Shown here one piece after another: positions 55,563-64,000 of a stretch of 64,000 bases of DNA. This stretch comes from Coprothermobacter proteolyticus DSM 5265. GTDB taxonomy: Bacteria; Coprothermobacterota; Coprothermobacteria; Coprothermobacterales; Coprothermobacteraceae. The stretch is taken from positions 558,001 through 622,000 of the forward strand of contig NC_011295.1 in NCBI RefSeq assembly GCF_000020945.1, in the 5' to 3' direction. The notes below the pieces were generated by a model. It was given only the letters and a program-made list of their open reading frames with translations, did no database searches and had not been told where the DNA came from. Numbering within the stretch: position 1 is the first letter of the stretch; every line of letters starts with the position of its first letter. A program made the position numbers and the translations under genes.

Positions 55563-56881
55563 ATATTAAACCTGGTTTCTCTCAGGAACTTATGGGCAAG
55601 AACGTGCTCATTCTGGGTTACGGTGTATCTGGTCAAAGTGCGGAGCTGTTTATTTCACAGCGTGGTGGAAAAGTGTTTATTTACGATGAGAAACCCATAA
55701 AGCCGAAATTGGGTTGCGCTGTTAGTGATGTTCTAAATGAGCACTTCGACTTTTGCGTAACCTCACCTGGCTTTTCATTGGATCATCCAGTACTTAGGAG
55801 TTTAAAAGACCGAGGAGTTCCTGTGGTAGGCGAGTTGGAACTATCGTTTGACGCAAGCCGCTGGAACTACTGGATAGCGGTCACGGGAACGAATGGAAAG
55901 ACTACCACCACGTCCTTTATTGGCCATCTACTGAGGACAGCGGGGTTCAACGTCGTAGTTGGTGGGAATATTGGCGTTCCCGTAACCTCGTTTCTAAATG
56001 AACCCATAAGTGAGACGATTATCGTTGCTGAAGTCAGTTCGTTCCAATTAGAAACTGTGCATACTTTCAGGCCACAGGTAGCAGTTTTTTTAAATCTCAC
56101 ACCAGATCACTTGGACAGACACGGCAGTATGGAAAACTACTTTCAAACTAAAGCTAGAATATTCAAATTACAACAGCCTCAGGATTTAGGAGTACTGAAT
56201 GCAGAAGACAGATGGGCAAGTTCTCTAATAGGAAGCCTTAAAAGCCGTACTTTGGCTTTCGGTATCGAAAAAGGCGATGTGCACTGGTCTGAGGGTTTCC
56301 TGAATGTATTGGGCACAACTGTTGCTAGTGTCTCTGATGTGAAGCTAAGGGGTCGACATAATTTAGCAAACATAGCGGCAGGTGTAGCTGCTTGTTACCA
56401 CTTGTTACCTGATGGTTTCGACTTTGGAAGTGCCATTTCGCAATTTTGTGCACCAGAACATCGTATTGAGTTCGTGCGTTCGGTGGGCGGTGTGAGTTTT
56501 TACGACGATTCGAAAGCTACAAACCCTGATTCCACCATTGTGGCGTTGGAAGCCTTTCAAGAGCCGGTGGTAGTTATTTTAGGCGGCAGGAATAAGGGTA
56601 TGGATTTTGCGGCTTTGGCAGAGTTCATAAAGCGAAAGTCCACGGTCAAGTGGGCTGTAGTTATGGGTGAAGCCAAAGAATCCATAAAGGAGTCTCTGCT
56701 GGCAAATGGTTTCGAAAACATAAGCGAAGCTGATAGTTTGGAAGAAGCAGTGCATTTGGCTTATGAGATTGCTGCTCCTGGCGATGTGGTTTTGCTATCA
56801 CCTGCTTGCGCATCTTTTGACATGTTTAAGAATTTTGAAGAGCGTGGTGACCGGTTTAAGGAGATCGTAAGAAAGCTATGA
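55556..56881 (+). CDS. murD: UDP-MurNAc-Ala-Glu ligase MurD
   Basis: A 441-residue Mur ligase. N-terminal Rossmann loop LILGYGVSGQS, CVTSPGFSLDHP, ATP loop GTNGKTTTTSFIG, EVSSFQLE and NLTPDHLDRHGSM, and the C-terminal YDDSKATNPDS and LILGG-type VVILGGRNKGMDF are present. It adds D-Glu to UDP-MurNAc-L-Ala. ATG 55556 lies 7 bp inside mraY. Complete and of normal length. Confidence 0.96.
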   Translation: MVNIKPGFSQELMGKNVLILGYGVSGQSAELFISQRGGKVFIYDEKPIKPKLGCAVSDVLNEHFDFCVTSPGFSLDHPVLRSLKDRGVPVVGELELSFDASRWNYWIAVTGTNGKTTTTSFIGHLLRTAGFNVVVGGNIGVPVTSFLNEPISETIIVAEVSSFQLETVHTFRPQVAVFLNLTPDHLDRHGSMENYFQTKARIFKLQQPQDLGVLNAEDRWASSLIGSLKSRTLAFGIEKGDVHWSEGFLNVLGTTVASVSDVKLRGRHNLANIAAGVAACYHLLPDGFDFGSAISQFCAPEHRIEFVRSVGGVSFYDDSKATNPDSTIVALEAFQEPVVVILGGRNKGMDFAALAEFIKRKSTVKWAVVMGEAKESIKESLLANGFENISEADSLEEAVHLAYEIAAPGDVVLLSPACASFDMFKNFEERGDRFKEIVRKL

Positions 56882-57906
56882 CAAGGTTTTTGCGCGCACT
56901 GTTCGGTTTTGCACTCATAATCGTTGTTTTCATGATAGGGTTATTAACTTGGCAGCCTGGCAGTGTGGCGTACAAGGATGTAGTTTTGTACGTTGTAGTA
57001 ATTGGCGCTGCTTATTGGCTTTCATATGTCTTTTTTTTCCTTCTTGGGAAGGGAGAGCTGCTGAGTAGCTTACAGTGGGTGGTAAGTGTTGTTCTGTTTG
57101 TTACACTTGTGCTTACTCTTTATGTTGGAGAGACGCGATACGGTTCCAAGAGATGGCTTAACGGTGTACAGGTTTCTGAGTTTTCAAAATTGCTCCTTTT
57201 ACCAGGTTTGTTTAAAAGTTCTGGAACGTATTTGCTGGTTGGGCTAATAAGTGCATTTTTGGTCATTTTGGAGCCTGATTTGGGTACTGGATTGATCATT
57301 GCGGCATCAGTTATTATTGGTTCACTTGTCAAGATGCTAAAAGGGAGAAATACGAACATGATCTGGACTGTTATCATAGCAGCTATTGTTGTTTTGCCTG
57401 TTGTTTTCTCTTACTCGTTGGAGCTGCGGCAGGGTGTGGTTGCTAGAATAGCTGAAATGCCAACGTTCCACGAGCACTGGGAAGATCGATTTCAAAACTG
57501 GGCAGATCCACTCAGGGATCCATTTGGAGAAAGTTATCAGACTCTGTCGGCTTTGAATTCTCTAGGACAATCTGCTGGATTTGGTAAAGGTATAGGGATG
57601 TTGACTACATTACCTGTGTCTTGGGCAGATTATGCTTTTGCTGAGCTTGTTAGAAAATTCGGATTGCTTTCTGGCCTGTTGGTTCTGATGTTACTGGGCC
57701 TTTTGGTTCAGCTCATCCTTAATTGGGGCGGTCGGAGTAAATACTACGTTGCTGCAGTGCTCATGCTGCATGTGATTGTTAATCTTTACACGGTGGCAAA
57801 TGTGCTTCCTGCTACTGGTATTCCTTTGCCTTTTGTTGGCAGAGCACTTCAGAACTCTGTAGTACTGTCGGCTCTTACGGGAGCAGCTTTGGGAGAGGCA
57901 ACTTAA
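56878..57906 (+). CDS. ftsW: FtsW-like SEDS glycosyltransferase lacking SYGGS
   Basis: A 342-residue SEDS protein with about ten helices. YGSKRWLNGVQVSEFSKLLLLPGLF and EPDLGTGLII match FtsW/RodA, and SYQTLSALNSLGQSAGFGKGIG ... WADYAFAEL keeps the catalytic Asp loop. The C-terminal hallmark (LPF-ISYGGSS) reads TGIPLPFVGRALQNS, so the SYGGS motif is lost, and EE after the Asp loop is RK. It would polymerise septal glycan, normally with FtsI, whose gene is absent here. ATG overlaps the murD stop. Confidence 0.88.
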   Translation: MTRFLRALFGFALIIVVFMIGLLTWQPGSVAYKDVVLYVVVIGAAYWLSYVFFFLLGKGELLSSLQWVVSVVLFVTLVLTLYVGETRYGSKRWLNGVQVSEFSKLLLLPGLFKSSGTYLLVGLISAFLVILEPDLGTGLIIAASVIIGSLVKMLKGRNTNMIWTVIIAAIVVLPVVFSYSLELRQGVVARIAEMPTFHEHWEDRFQNWADPLRDPFGESYQTLSALNSLGQSAGFGKGIGMLTTLPVSWADYAFAELVRKFGLLSGLLVLMLLGLLVQLILNWGGRSKYYVAAVLMLHVIVNLYTVANVLPATGIPLPFVGRALQNSVVLSALTGAALGEAT

Positions 57907-57907
57907 C

Positions 57908-58792
57908 ATGGTACTTGTGGTGGGTGGAGCCAGCGCTGGGCACAACATACCTGCTCAGATAATGGGGAATCTTTTAAAAGAAGCAGGTGTTGATGTAACC
58001 TTCTACAAGCCAAATGAGAAAGTTCCCTGGAATGATGTAAAGGCTGTACTAGCGACAGGTAGTAGAAAGAGTTTGCCTACGGCTCTGCAGGCAAAACTTC
58101 GGGGAAAGAAACTCATTCTTCACGAGCAAAATGTGATTCCCGGAAGAGCCAATCGTTTTATGGCCGGTATGGCGGATTTAATTTTTCTTGCTTTTGAAGA
58201 GTCAAGGGTATTCTTCCACAGCCACGACTGGAACAAGCTGGTGTTTGTGGGTATGCCAGTAAGAGAGCCTACAACTGATGCTGAAGAGCTTAAGAAAAAG
58301 ATGCGCGTTCAAAAGCCATTGCTTTTGGTGACTGGAGGAAGTCAAGGTTCGGCATTCTTAAATTTTCTTACGAAAGAAGTACTTATGGGATTACGAGATA
58401 AGTACTTCATCGTGCACCAGTGTGGTTCACTTGAAGATGAGCGTTTCATGCAAGGTTACATCAGAGCGCAATCATTGCCTGATTTGCAGAATTATGTAGC
58501 TGCTGCGGATGTGGTCATTGCTAGGTCTGGTTCATCAACACTTCATGAGTGTTTGCACTTTGGCACACAAGCTATTTTCTTTCCTATGGCGTATTCCACT
58601 GACCGTCATCAATGGGCAAACGCGGAAGTGTTCAAACAGAAATACGGTTATCCTTTTTTCTGGGAACATGTGGTAAAACCCAGTGAACTGCTCTCTCAAG
58701 TGGAAGAACTCTTGGGTAAAGGTCGTAGGAATCCAGTAGAGGTCTTTAATTCAAGCGATTTTGTGGAAGCAGTTAGGAGGGTGGTCTCATGA
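57908..58792 (+). CDS. murG: Lipid II synthase MurG
   Basis: A 294-residue GT28 glycosyltransferase that adds GlcNAc to lipid I. HEQNVIPGRANR, VTGGSQGSAFLN and ARSGSSTLHECLHFGTQAIFFP are typical. The N-terminal GGTGGH glycine loop is GGASAGH, and the protein is about 55 residues shorter than usual. It acts on the inner face of the membrane. ATG 57908, 2 bp after ftsW; end overlaps ddl. Confidence 0.92.
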   Translation: MVLVVGGASAGHNIPAQIMGNLLKEAGVDVTFYKPNEKVPWNDVKAVLATGSRKSLPTALQAKLRGKKLILHEQNVIPGRANRFMAGMADLIFLAFEESRVFFHSHDWNKLVFVGMPVREPTTDAEELKKKMRVQKPLLLVTGGSQGSAFLNFLTKEVLMGLRDKYFIVHQCGSLEDERFMQGYIRAQSLPDLQNYVAAADVVIARSGSSTLHECLHFGTQAIFFPMAYSTDRHQWANAEVFKQKYGYPFFWEHVVKPSELLSQVEELLGKGRRNPVEVFNSSDFVEAVRRVVS

Positions 58793-59703
58793 ACATAGTT
58801 GTACTTTTCGGAGGTACTTCGCCTGAGAGAGAGATTTCTTTAAAGAGTGGCGAGAACATAGCAGCGACGCTTCGTGCTCGTGGACACCAAGTTGAAACAC
58901 TGGACACTGCAGTTCCTAACTTTGTAGAACAACTTATGCAGCTAAAACCAGATTGTGTTTTTCCCGCTCTACATGGTGCCGATGGTGAGGACGGCAAGAT
59001 TCAAGGCCTGCTGAGTATACTACACATTCCCTATGTTGGTTCTGATGTGCGAGCATCAGTAATTACCATGGATAAGTATTTGACAAAACTGGTAGCGTTG
59101 CAGAGCGGAATCCCTACACCATCTTTCATATATGTGTATGATCCACACTTAGTTCCCGATTATTGGGACGTTGAACGTAAGCTGGGTTCACCGTTCATAG
59201 TTAAGCCCTGTGATGTTGGATCCACCATTGGGCTCAGCTTGGTTCGCAGTGCGAGCGAGTACGAGGTAGCATTGGAAGAAGCCTTTCGCTTCAGTGACAG
59301 GCTTCTACTAGAGGAGTTCATTGATGGTTTTGAAGTAACGGTTGGTTTGTTCAGACTAGGGGGCGATTTTTTGGTGCTTCCGCCCATATATGTGGTAAAG
59401 CCTGATAGGATTTTTGACTATGATACGAAGTATAAACCAGGTGGTGCCAAGCACGTGTATGACTTACCTATTTCAGTGGAAGCCCGTGAAAGGTTGACTT
59501 CTTACTCGAAGCGAATATGCAAGATTGTAGGTATTGGTGGAGTAGCACGTTTGGACTACATTGTAAAAGATGAAACGCCATATCTCTTGGAAATTAACAG
59601 CATCCCGGGCATGACTGCAGAAAGTTTAGTACCTGACGAGGTGCGTCATGCCGGCAGGGATTTTGGTGAGTTTCTGGAAGATTTGATAAAAGATGCGCTA
59701 TAG
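58789..59703 (+). CDS. ddl: D-alanine-D-alanine ligase
   Basis: A 304-residue ATP-grasp enzyme. VLFGGTSPEREISLKSG, ALHGADGEDGKIQGLL, FIVKPCDVGSTIGLSLV, EEFIDGFEVTVGLF and YLLEINSIPGMT mark Ddl. It supplies the dipeptide used by MurF. The position that usually holds murC and murB between murG and ddl is empty. ATG in the murG stop overlap (ATGA) with gaggg upstream. Confidence 0.96.
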   Translation: MNIVVLFGGTSPEREISLKSGENIAATLRARGHQVETLDTAVPNFVEQLMQLKPDCVFPALHGADGEDGKIQGLLSILHIPYVGSDVRASVITMDKYLTKLVALQSGIPTPSFIYVYDPHLVPDYWDVERKLGSPFIVKPCDVGSTIGLSLVRSASEYEVALEEAFRFSDRLLLEEFIDGFEVTVGLFRLGGDFLVLPPIYVVKPDRIFDYDTKYKPGGAKHVYDLPISVEARERLTSYSKRICKIVGIGGVARLDYIVKDETPYLLEINSIPGMTAESLVPDEVRHAGRDFGEFLEDLIKDAL

Positions 59704-60286
59704 CATGGTTGTAGTGGGTATCATAATATTAGTGGCATTTGTTGGATTTGCTTACTTTGTGACTTACAAACCCTGGACATTTGTTTTCAATGTTCCTGAG
59801 TATAGTAAGTACGAGAAATCTTGGTCAGACCAAAAGAGTTTGAAGGAAATAGTAGGTTTTTATGTTCCTGGTATGTCAACTGTACAGTTCGATTTACGCA
59901 AAAGACAGATCAGTATGAATCTGGTTTTACCAAAACCCGAAGGATGCGTAGTAGTAAACGGTGACACGTTGGTGGTTGTTGGAGCTAAGACCATTGAAGG
60001 AGATCTGTACTCAGCAAAGGTACTGAAAGGATGCGTTACCGTGGACACATGGGATGAAAGCAGAAGGAAAGTTACAAATGCACTAAAAGCTCAAGGCATA
60101 ACGCCCATTGCTATTAAGTTTAGCGATGGTTTCTTTGAAGTTACTGGTAAGCGGCAATGCGGTAATGGCGTTATAAAGGTAACCATGGAGAACTTGGATA
60201 AACTGGGTTTCATAAAACAGTTTTGGGGTGATTGCCAATATCATGAGTACAGGCTTTTGTATGATAGTGGGGCGGTTTTGAAATGA
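59693..60286 (+). CDS. FtsQ/DivIB-like division protein
   Basis: A 197-residue bitopic protein: one N-terminal membrane helix (about 4-24) followed by an extracytoplasmic domain of beta strands. Position between ddl and the DUF881 pair fits FtsQ/DivIB, but a clear POTRA motif is not recognised, so the call is contextual. FtsQ would bind the FtsL coiled coil. ATG lies 11 bp inside ddl. Confidence 0.6.
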   Translation: MRYSMVVVGIIILVAFVGFAYFVTYKPWTFVFNVPEYSKYEKSWSDQKSLKEIVGFYVPGMSTVQFDLRKRQISMNLVLPKPEGCVVVNGDTLVVVGAKTIEGDLYSAKVLKGCVTVDTWDESRRKVTNALKAQGITPIAIKFSDGFFEVTGKRQCGNGVIKVTMENLDKLGFIKQFWGDCQYHEYRLLYDSGAVLK

Positions 60287-60972
60287 AACGGGCAAGTTAT
60301 TGGATAATTTTGCTTCTTACGTTGTTCATTTGCTTTATTCTGGGTTATCAGCGTAGCGTCGTTGCACGGAGTTCTTATGTGTTGACTAGCAGAAAAGGAC
60401 AGCTTATTGCACAAATTGAGCAGAAGGAAAATGATCTGAACCGCCTTAAAGAAGAAGTACAAAGCTTGACAGAAGAAGTAGCTTCTTTCCCTCAGGTTAC
60501 ACCAAGTACGGAGCTGGAGGTAAAGTTGGCTGAGCAAGAGGAGAAACTCGGGTTTTCTGAACTTAAGGGACCAGGGATCATAATAACTTTGGCAGACTCA
60601 AAGCAAAAGCCAAAACCTGATGATGATCCTAACTACTACATCGTGCATGATTGGCAGATAAGGAATTTGGTACGTTTTCTTCTCGGGGTTGGCGCCGATG
60701 GCGTTGCAGTTAACGATCAGCGGATTGTGTTTAATTCAGAGATTGTCTGTGCTGGTCCTATTATCATAGTGAACGGTCAAAGGTTGTCGCCTCCTTATCG
60801 CATTTTTGTTGTAGGCGATCCTAAGTTGCTTCAGGAAAAGCTAGAGAGTTTTCCTGACCTGGAGCTGTTAAAGGCCCTTCGCGATACCTATGGTTTGGTT
60901 TTCCAGCTTGAGACTTCGCCAAGTGTTTCTCTGCCAGGTCGACCTGTGGAGGTGCTAATGAGTGCGAAATAA
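60283..60972 (+). CDS. DUF881 family protein (YlxW/YlxX-like), first copy
   Basis: A 229-residue bitopic protein: membrane helix, a coiled coil (about 40-90), then a DUF881 domain with LKGPGIIITLADS, IVHDWQIRNLVRFLLGVGADGVAVNDQRI and GPIIIVNGQRLSPPY. In Bacillus two such genes lie between divIB and sbp, as here. Function in that family is unclear; extracytoplasmic. Overlaps ftsQ-like and the next gene. Confidence 0.9.
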   Translation: MKRASYWIILLLTLFICFILGYQRSVVARSSYVLTSRKGQLIAQIEQKENDLNRLKEEVQSLTEEVASFPQVTPSTELEVKLAEQEEKLGFSELKGPGIIITLADSKQKPKPDDDPNYYIVHDWQIRNLVRFLLGVGADGVAVNDQRIVFNSEIVCAGPIIIVNGQRLSPPYRIFVVGDPKLLQEKLESFPDLELLKALRDTYGLVFQLETSPSVSLPGRPVEVLMSAK

Positions 60973-61606
60973 GTGGCTTCTCTTTTTGGCTTTAGCGATA
61001 ATGGTATTTGTTTCGGCTTTTGGTATGGGTTTCTCCAGAAGTGGGCAACAAGTTGACTTGAATTCGCTTTCGGAAAGTGATTTGGCCATGCTTTATGCAA
61101 AATCATTGGATGAAATTAATAGGTTGGAATCTGCAAAAGAAGTCCTGCTTGAAAAACTTAGGGAGCTAAAAAGCACGAGCCATGATATCGATTCACTGAA
61201 TCGTCAACAAAGGGAGCTTGTGGCTCGTTTGGAGTCTTTGTCTTGCGATGCAGCTTTAACCGGTTCAGGCATAACCATCACGGTCGATGTTCCTGAAGGT
61301 GCGTTCTTAAGTTGGGATTGGGCCATAACGCTCGTAAACAATGCCTATAGCGCTGGTGCGCTAGGTGTGTCTGTGAACAATGTAAGACTTAGTCCTAAGT
61401 GGTATGTCTATTATGAAAGTGGGCAGTTGTTTGTTGAGGGTAAAGCGTTGACTTCGCCATTTGTTTTTGATATTGTGGGAGAACCAGAATCCATATTGTC
61501 AGCTATGTACTTGCCCAGCGGCGTATTTGACACACTACAGGTATGGGGGGTTAGAATAGAACATGAGCTCGAACCAGAACTCACAATCCAGAAATGCGAT
61601 CGCTAG
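60962..61606 (+). CDS. DUF881 family protein, second copy
   Basis: A 214-residue paralogue of the previous gene: signal-anchor helix, coiled coil (about 45-85), DUF881 domain with LTGSGITITVDVP, AITLVNNAYSAGALGVSVNNVRL and FVFDIVGEPESIL. The GTG start overlaps the first copy by 11 bp. Tandem DUF881 genes before sbp are a Bacillus-like arrangement. Confidence 0.88.
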   Translation: MRNKWLLFLALAIMVFVSAFGMGFSRSGQQVDLNSLSESDLAMLYAKSLDEINRLESAKEVLLEKLRELKSTSHDIDSLNRQQRELVARLESLSCDAALTGSGITITVDVPEGAFLSWDWAITLVNNAYSAGALGVSVNNVRLSPKWYVYYESGQLFVEGKALTSPFVFDIVGEPESILSAMYLPSGVFDTLQVWGVRIEHELEPELTIQKCDR

Positions 61607-61970
61607 AAATCTAGTACTAGCTGTTTCGGTTATTGTAGTAGCAATTATAGGCTTTTATTTTGGTATGAAGTACGGTCAGCGTAGTTCTTTTTCAGCCTCA
61701 CAGGTTCGTTACATAGGAGTTCTGGTACTTGTCGTGTTAGATGCCATATTTGGTGGTATAAGGGCGGAGATACAAGACATGTTTGACATTGTCATATTCA
61801 CGTCAGGTATTGCCGTGGGTGGTTTGATGGCCGTTTGGCTTTTGTTTTTGGGCGATTTGTTTGGTATTGATTTAAGTTTGGCGGCTGTGGTAACGTTTGG
61901 GGGTCGCATATTCCAAAATGTGTCTATTATCAGAAGAATATTAATTGAGAAGATAAGGAGGGCAAGGTGA
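61563..61970 (+). CDS. sbp: Small basic membrane protein (DUF1290/SBP)
   Basis: A 135-residue protein with three to four hydrophobic helices and the DUF1290 signature AVLDAIFGGIRAEIQDMFD-like VVLDAIFGGIRAEIQDMFD and GDLFGIDLSLAAVVTFGGRIFQN. Basic residues cluster at both ends. The Bacillus homologue lies just before ftsA-ftsZ; here ftsZ follows directly and ftsA is absent. It overlaps the second DUF881 gene by 44 bp. Confidence 0.9.
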   Translation: MSSNQNSQSRNAIARNLVLAVSVIVVAIIGFYFGMKYGQRSSFSASQVRYIGVLVLVVLDAIFGGIRAEIQDMFDIVIFTSGIAVGGLMAVWLLFLGDLFGIDLSLAAVVTFGGRIFQNVSIIRRILIEKIRRAR

Positions 61971-63028
61971 TGGAGGAACGTATTCCAGATTTGTGGGAGG
62001 GTATCCAGGCTCAAATAAAAGTAGTAGGCATCGGAAGTGCTGGAAACAATGCTCTAAATCGCATGATACTTGGAGGTATTGATGGTGTGGAGTTTATTGC
62101 CATGAATACCGATGTTCAGGCTTTGTCGAAGTGCTTGGCACCGCAGAAACTGAATTTGGGGCCAAAACTGACGCGTGGTTTGGGAGCTGGTCTAGATCCT
62201 GAAAAGGGGAAAGCAGCTGCAGAAGAAAGCGTTGAAGAAATTAAGAAACTCCTTGAAGGCGCTGACTTAGTTTTCATTACAGCTGGCTTGGGTGGTGGCA
62301 CTGGTACTGGAGCGTCACCAATTGTGGCCAGGGTGGCGAAAGATTTAGGTGCTCTTGTGGTCGCTGTGGTCTCAAAGCCTCATGCGTTTATCGAGGGGAC
62401 GACACGTTACAAGATTGCAGAAGAAGGACTTCGACAACTGGCTGAGCATGTGGACGCTCTAATTCCCATATCCAATGAAAACATTTTCAAAATGGGTAAC
62501 TCTGAAATGACTTTGGATGAAGCATTTGGTTTAGGAGACCAGGTGCTTATGCAGGGTGTTAGAGGCATTTCAGAAATCATATTAAAGCCAGGGTTCATAA
62601 ACGTTGATTTTGCGGATGTGCGTATGGTACTGGAGAACGCAGGCACGGCTGTCATGGGCATAGGTAGCGGTACAGGAGATAATAGAGCTGAGAAGGCAGC
62701 ACAACAGGCTATTTCTTCGCCCCTATTGGAGTTTAGGCCAACTGGTGCTAGCAGACTGCTATATAACATAACTGTGAAGCCTGGAAATATCACTACCAAG
62801 GACATATCCAGTATTGCGGAAATATTCCAACAAATTGTCAGTGACGATGCGCTCATTAAGTTCGGTGTGGTGTACGATGAACAGTTGGAGGACAACAAGA
62901 TCGAAGTAACACTCATCGCTAGTGAATTTAAGAACGAAACCACTAGAACAGCCACTTTAGGTGCTTCCAAAGAGCAGCCCGTAAAAGAGGTTAAGCGAGT
63001 TACCATACCAGAAATCTTTGGTAGATGA
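61970..63028 (+). CDS. ftsZ: Cell-division GTPase FtsZ
   Basis: A 352-residue tubulin homologue. [10 protein letters not shown] (signature loop) with [15 protein letters not shown] at the start and the T7 loop [11 protein letters not shown], all intact. The C-terminal peptide VTIPEIFGR keeps the I-P-x-F form that binds membrane tethers, after a very short linker. ATG 61970 follows AAGGAGGG at 7 bp and is preferred to GTG 61967. It polymerises into the Z ring. The stop overlaps the next gene (ATGA). Confidence 0.97.
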   Translation: MEERIPDLWEGIQAQIKVVGIGSAGNNALNRMILGGIDGVEFIAMNTDVQALSKCLAPQKLNLGPKLTRGLGAGLDPEKGKAAAEESVEEIKKLLEGADLVFITAGLGGGTGTGASPIVARVAKDLGALVVAVVSKPHAFIEGTTRYKIAEEGLRQLAEHVDALIPISNENIFKMGNSEMTLDEAFGLGDQVLMQGVRGISEIILKPGFINVDFADVRMVLENAGTAVMGIGSGTGDNRAEKAAQQAISSPLLEFRPTGASRLLYNITVKPGNITTKDISSIAEIFQQIVSDDALIKFGVVYDEQLEDNKIEVTLIASEFKNETTRTATLGASKEQPVKEVKRVTIPEIFGR

Positions 63029-64000
63029 CTTGGAAGGAGCAGCAAGAGCTTAAACGTATTAAAGCCAGTGAGCGTTGGCTTTGGCAACCTCGTTTTTATG
63101 GGGCTGATACCGAACTTGTAGTGTTTCCAGGCCCTTACAATGTTGGCATTGCGAACCTGGGGTACCAGTTTCTGTTAAGTAGATTATTGCAGCTCAATAA
63201 GTCTTTTGACCGTTTCTTCATTGATCCTCGCTTACCCTCGGCAACAAGTCTTGATACGGAAAGGTCTCTTCTGGACTATGGTCGATGGGATATAACACTA
63301 CCTTTTGAAGAAAATCTTTTAGAGCTCATAAAACTCCTCATGAAGCTTGATATTCCACTGGAAGCATCGGCTAGGGATTATCCTGTGCTAAATGCGGGTG
63401 GCGCCATGGCTCTTATTAACCCAGAGCTGGTATCTTTTATTGCTGACGAAGTATTCGTGGGTGAGGCTGACGAAGAATGGCCTGAGAAAAGAAATAGAGC
63501 AGAACGTAAGGTGGCAAAAAACTTTGGTGTGCATTCAGTGGTTACAAGTTCGCAGAGTGTGTTTAGAGACACCATGCTGATTGAGATTGCACGTGGGTGT
63601 ATGTGGTCTTGTAAGTTCTGTTTCTACAGGCAAGCTTACGGTGCTATCAGGTTCGTACCAAAAGAAAGAGTGCTGAACACCATGGCAACGCTTAAAGAAC
63701 AAGGTTTTGAAAAAGTTGGATTCGTTGCTGCCAACGTAAGCGATGTTCCTTGGCTTAAAGACATTTTGAACTATGGAAAGGATCTTGGTATGAGAGTTAG
63801 TGTCTCTTCATTGGCTGTAGAAACACTATCGCAGGAGGTCATGAGGCTTTTGAGGACGCTTGGCGTACAGCAACTCACTCTGGCTGTGGAACACGGTGAT
63901 GAAAAGGTAAGAAAGCAACTTGGGAAACCCTTCTCCGATGAGGATCTAATAAACACGTTAAAGGCAGCAGAGGCTTTGGGATACAGAGGTGTCAAACTTT
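63025..64000 (+). CDS. B12-binding-type radical SAM protein (3' truncated by window)
   Basis: An open frame from ATG 63025 to the window end (325 residues visible). An N-terminal domain with ELVVFPGPYNVGIANLGYQFLL and a VFVGEADEEWP segment is followed by a radical SAM core with ARGCMWSCKFCFYRQAYG, that is, CxxxCxxC. The layout resembles TIGR03960-like proteins whose N-terminal domain is cobalamin-type, but the B12 His motif is not seen in this part. Function unknown. ATGA overlap with ftsZ indicates translation coupling. Confidence 0.85.
   Translation, partial: MTWKEQQELKRIKASERWLWQPRFYGADTELVVFPGPYNVGIANLGYQFLLSRLLQLNKSFDRFFIDPRLPSATSLDTERSLLDYGRWDITLPFEENLLELIKLLMKLDIPLEASARDYPVLNAGGAMALINPELVSFIADEVFVGEADEEWPEKRNRAERKVAKNFGVHSVVTSSQSVFRDTMLIEIARGCMWSCKFCFYRQAYGAIRFVPKERVLNTMATLKEQGFEKVGFVAANVSDVPWLKDILNYGKDLGMRVSVSSLAVETLSQEVMRLLRTLGVQQLTLAVEHGDEKVRKQLGKPFSDEDLINTLKAAEALGYRGVKL

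Noticed and set aside
62407-63087. Minus-strand open frame of 226 codons
   Set aside because: Antisense to ftsZ and the start of the radical SAM gene, low-complexity Ser/Leu composition typical of a shadow frame.

Overview
The window is a dense, housekeeping-rich stretch of bacterial chromosome with roughly balanced base composition and very tight packing: many ATGA, GTGA and TAATG stop/start overlaps and frequent GTG and TTG starts. The combination of a Na+-type V/A-ATPase operon, groESL, short peptidoglycan enzymes, a DUF881/SBP/ftsZ cluster and an oligopeptide ABC transporter suggests an anaerobic, peptide-using, Gram-positive-related or deep-branching thermophile. Coprothermobacter or a close relative is my best guess. 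This is an inference from gene content and recognised protein sequences, not a database result.

Layout. 1-4210: the 3' end of a probable type III restriction/helicase gene, an acetamidase/formamidase, an esterase (minus strand) and a DUF91-like nuclease. 4225-8424: the rpsF-ssb-rpsR-yybS-rplI-dnaB cluster, with a probable S6:S18 autoregulatory leader. 8396-13343: leuS, then the competence genes comEA and comEC, with a terminator-like hairpin inside the comEA reading frame. 13428-25847: an LCP cell-wall ligase; a DciA-like gene with gyrB-gyrA; archease-rtcB (RNA repair); tsaE-tsaB-rimI-tsaD (t6A tRNA modification); and groES-groEL behind a degenerate CIRCE. 25995-30251: a peptide ABC transporter with two permeases and two ATPases but no binding protein. 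30367-33014: a degenerate radical-SAM-like protein, lipA (minus strand), comFC and four tRNA genes. 33170-42332: argS, pyrG, tRNA-Pro(GGG), a class III aminotransferase, an SRPBCC protein, an FAD oxidoreductase, purA, tRNA-Pro(CGG) and an Orn/Lys/Arg decarboxylase. 42433-50523: a ten-gene V/A-ATPase operon. 50634-51611: an atypical phosphofructokinase (minus strand). 51697-63028: a reduced dcw division/cell-wall cluster from mraZ to ftsZ, followed by a B12-type radical SAM gene cut by the window edge.

How the parts fit. The window supplies DNA replication and topology (dnaB, ssb, gyrAB, dciA-like), translation (S6, S18, L9, LeuRS, ArgRS, six tRNAs, t6A synthesis), RNA repair, protein folding, Na+ bioenergetics, cell-wall precursor synthesis and division. 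The regulatory sequence is the most unusual layer. Four genes (LCP, lipA, comFC, mraZ) have a -10 box only 6-7 bp before the start codon and appear leaderless. Two tRNA-Pro genes use a -10 TATAAT made from the final Leu codon and stop codon of the preceding gene. mraZ carries three 10-bp-spaced TGGT repeats over its own promoter.

Unusual proteins include a GyrA without a recognisable GyrA box, a phosphofructokinase with an intact sugar site but altered phosphoryl-donor loops, an FtsW without the SYGGS motif in a cluster lacking ftsI, murE, murC, murB and ftsA, and a half-length V-ATPase subunit C. No CRISPR array, insertion sequence, prophage or rRNA gene was seen.
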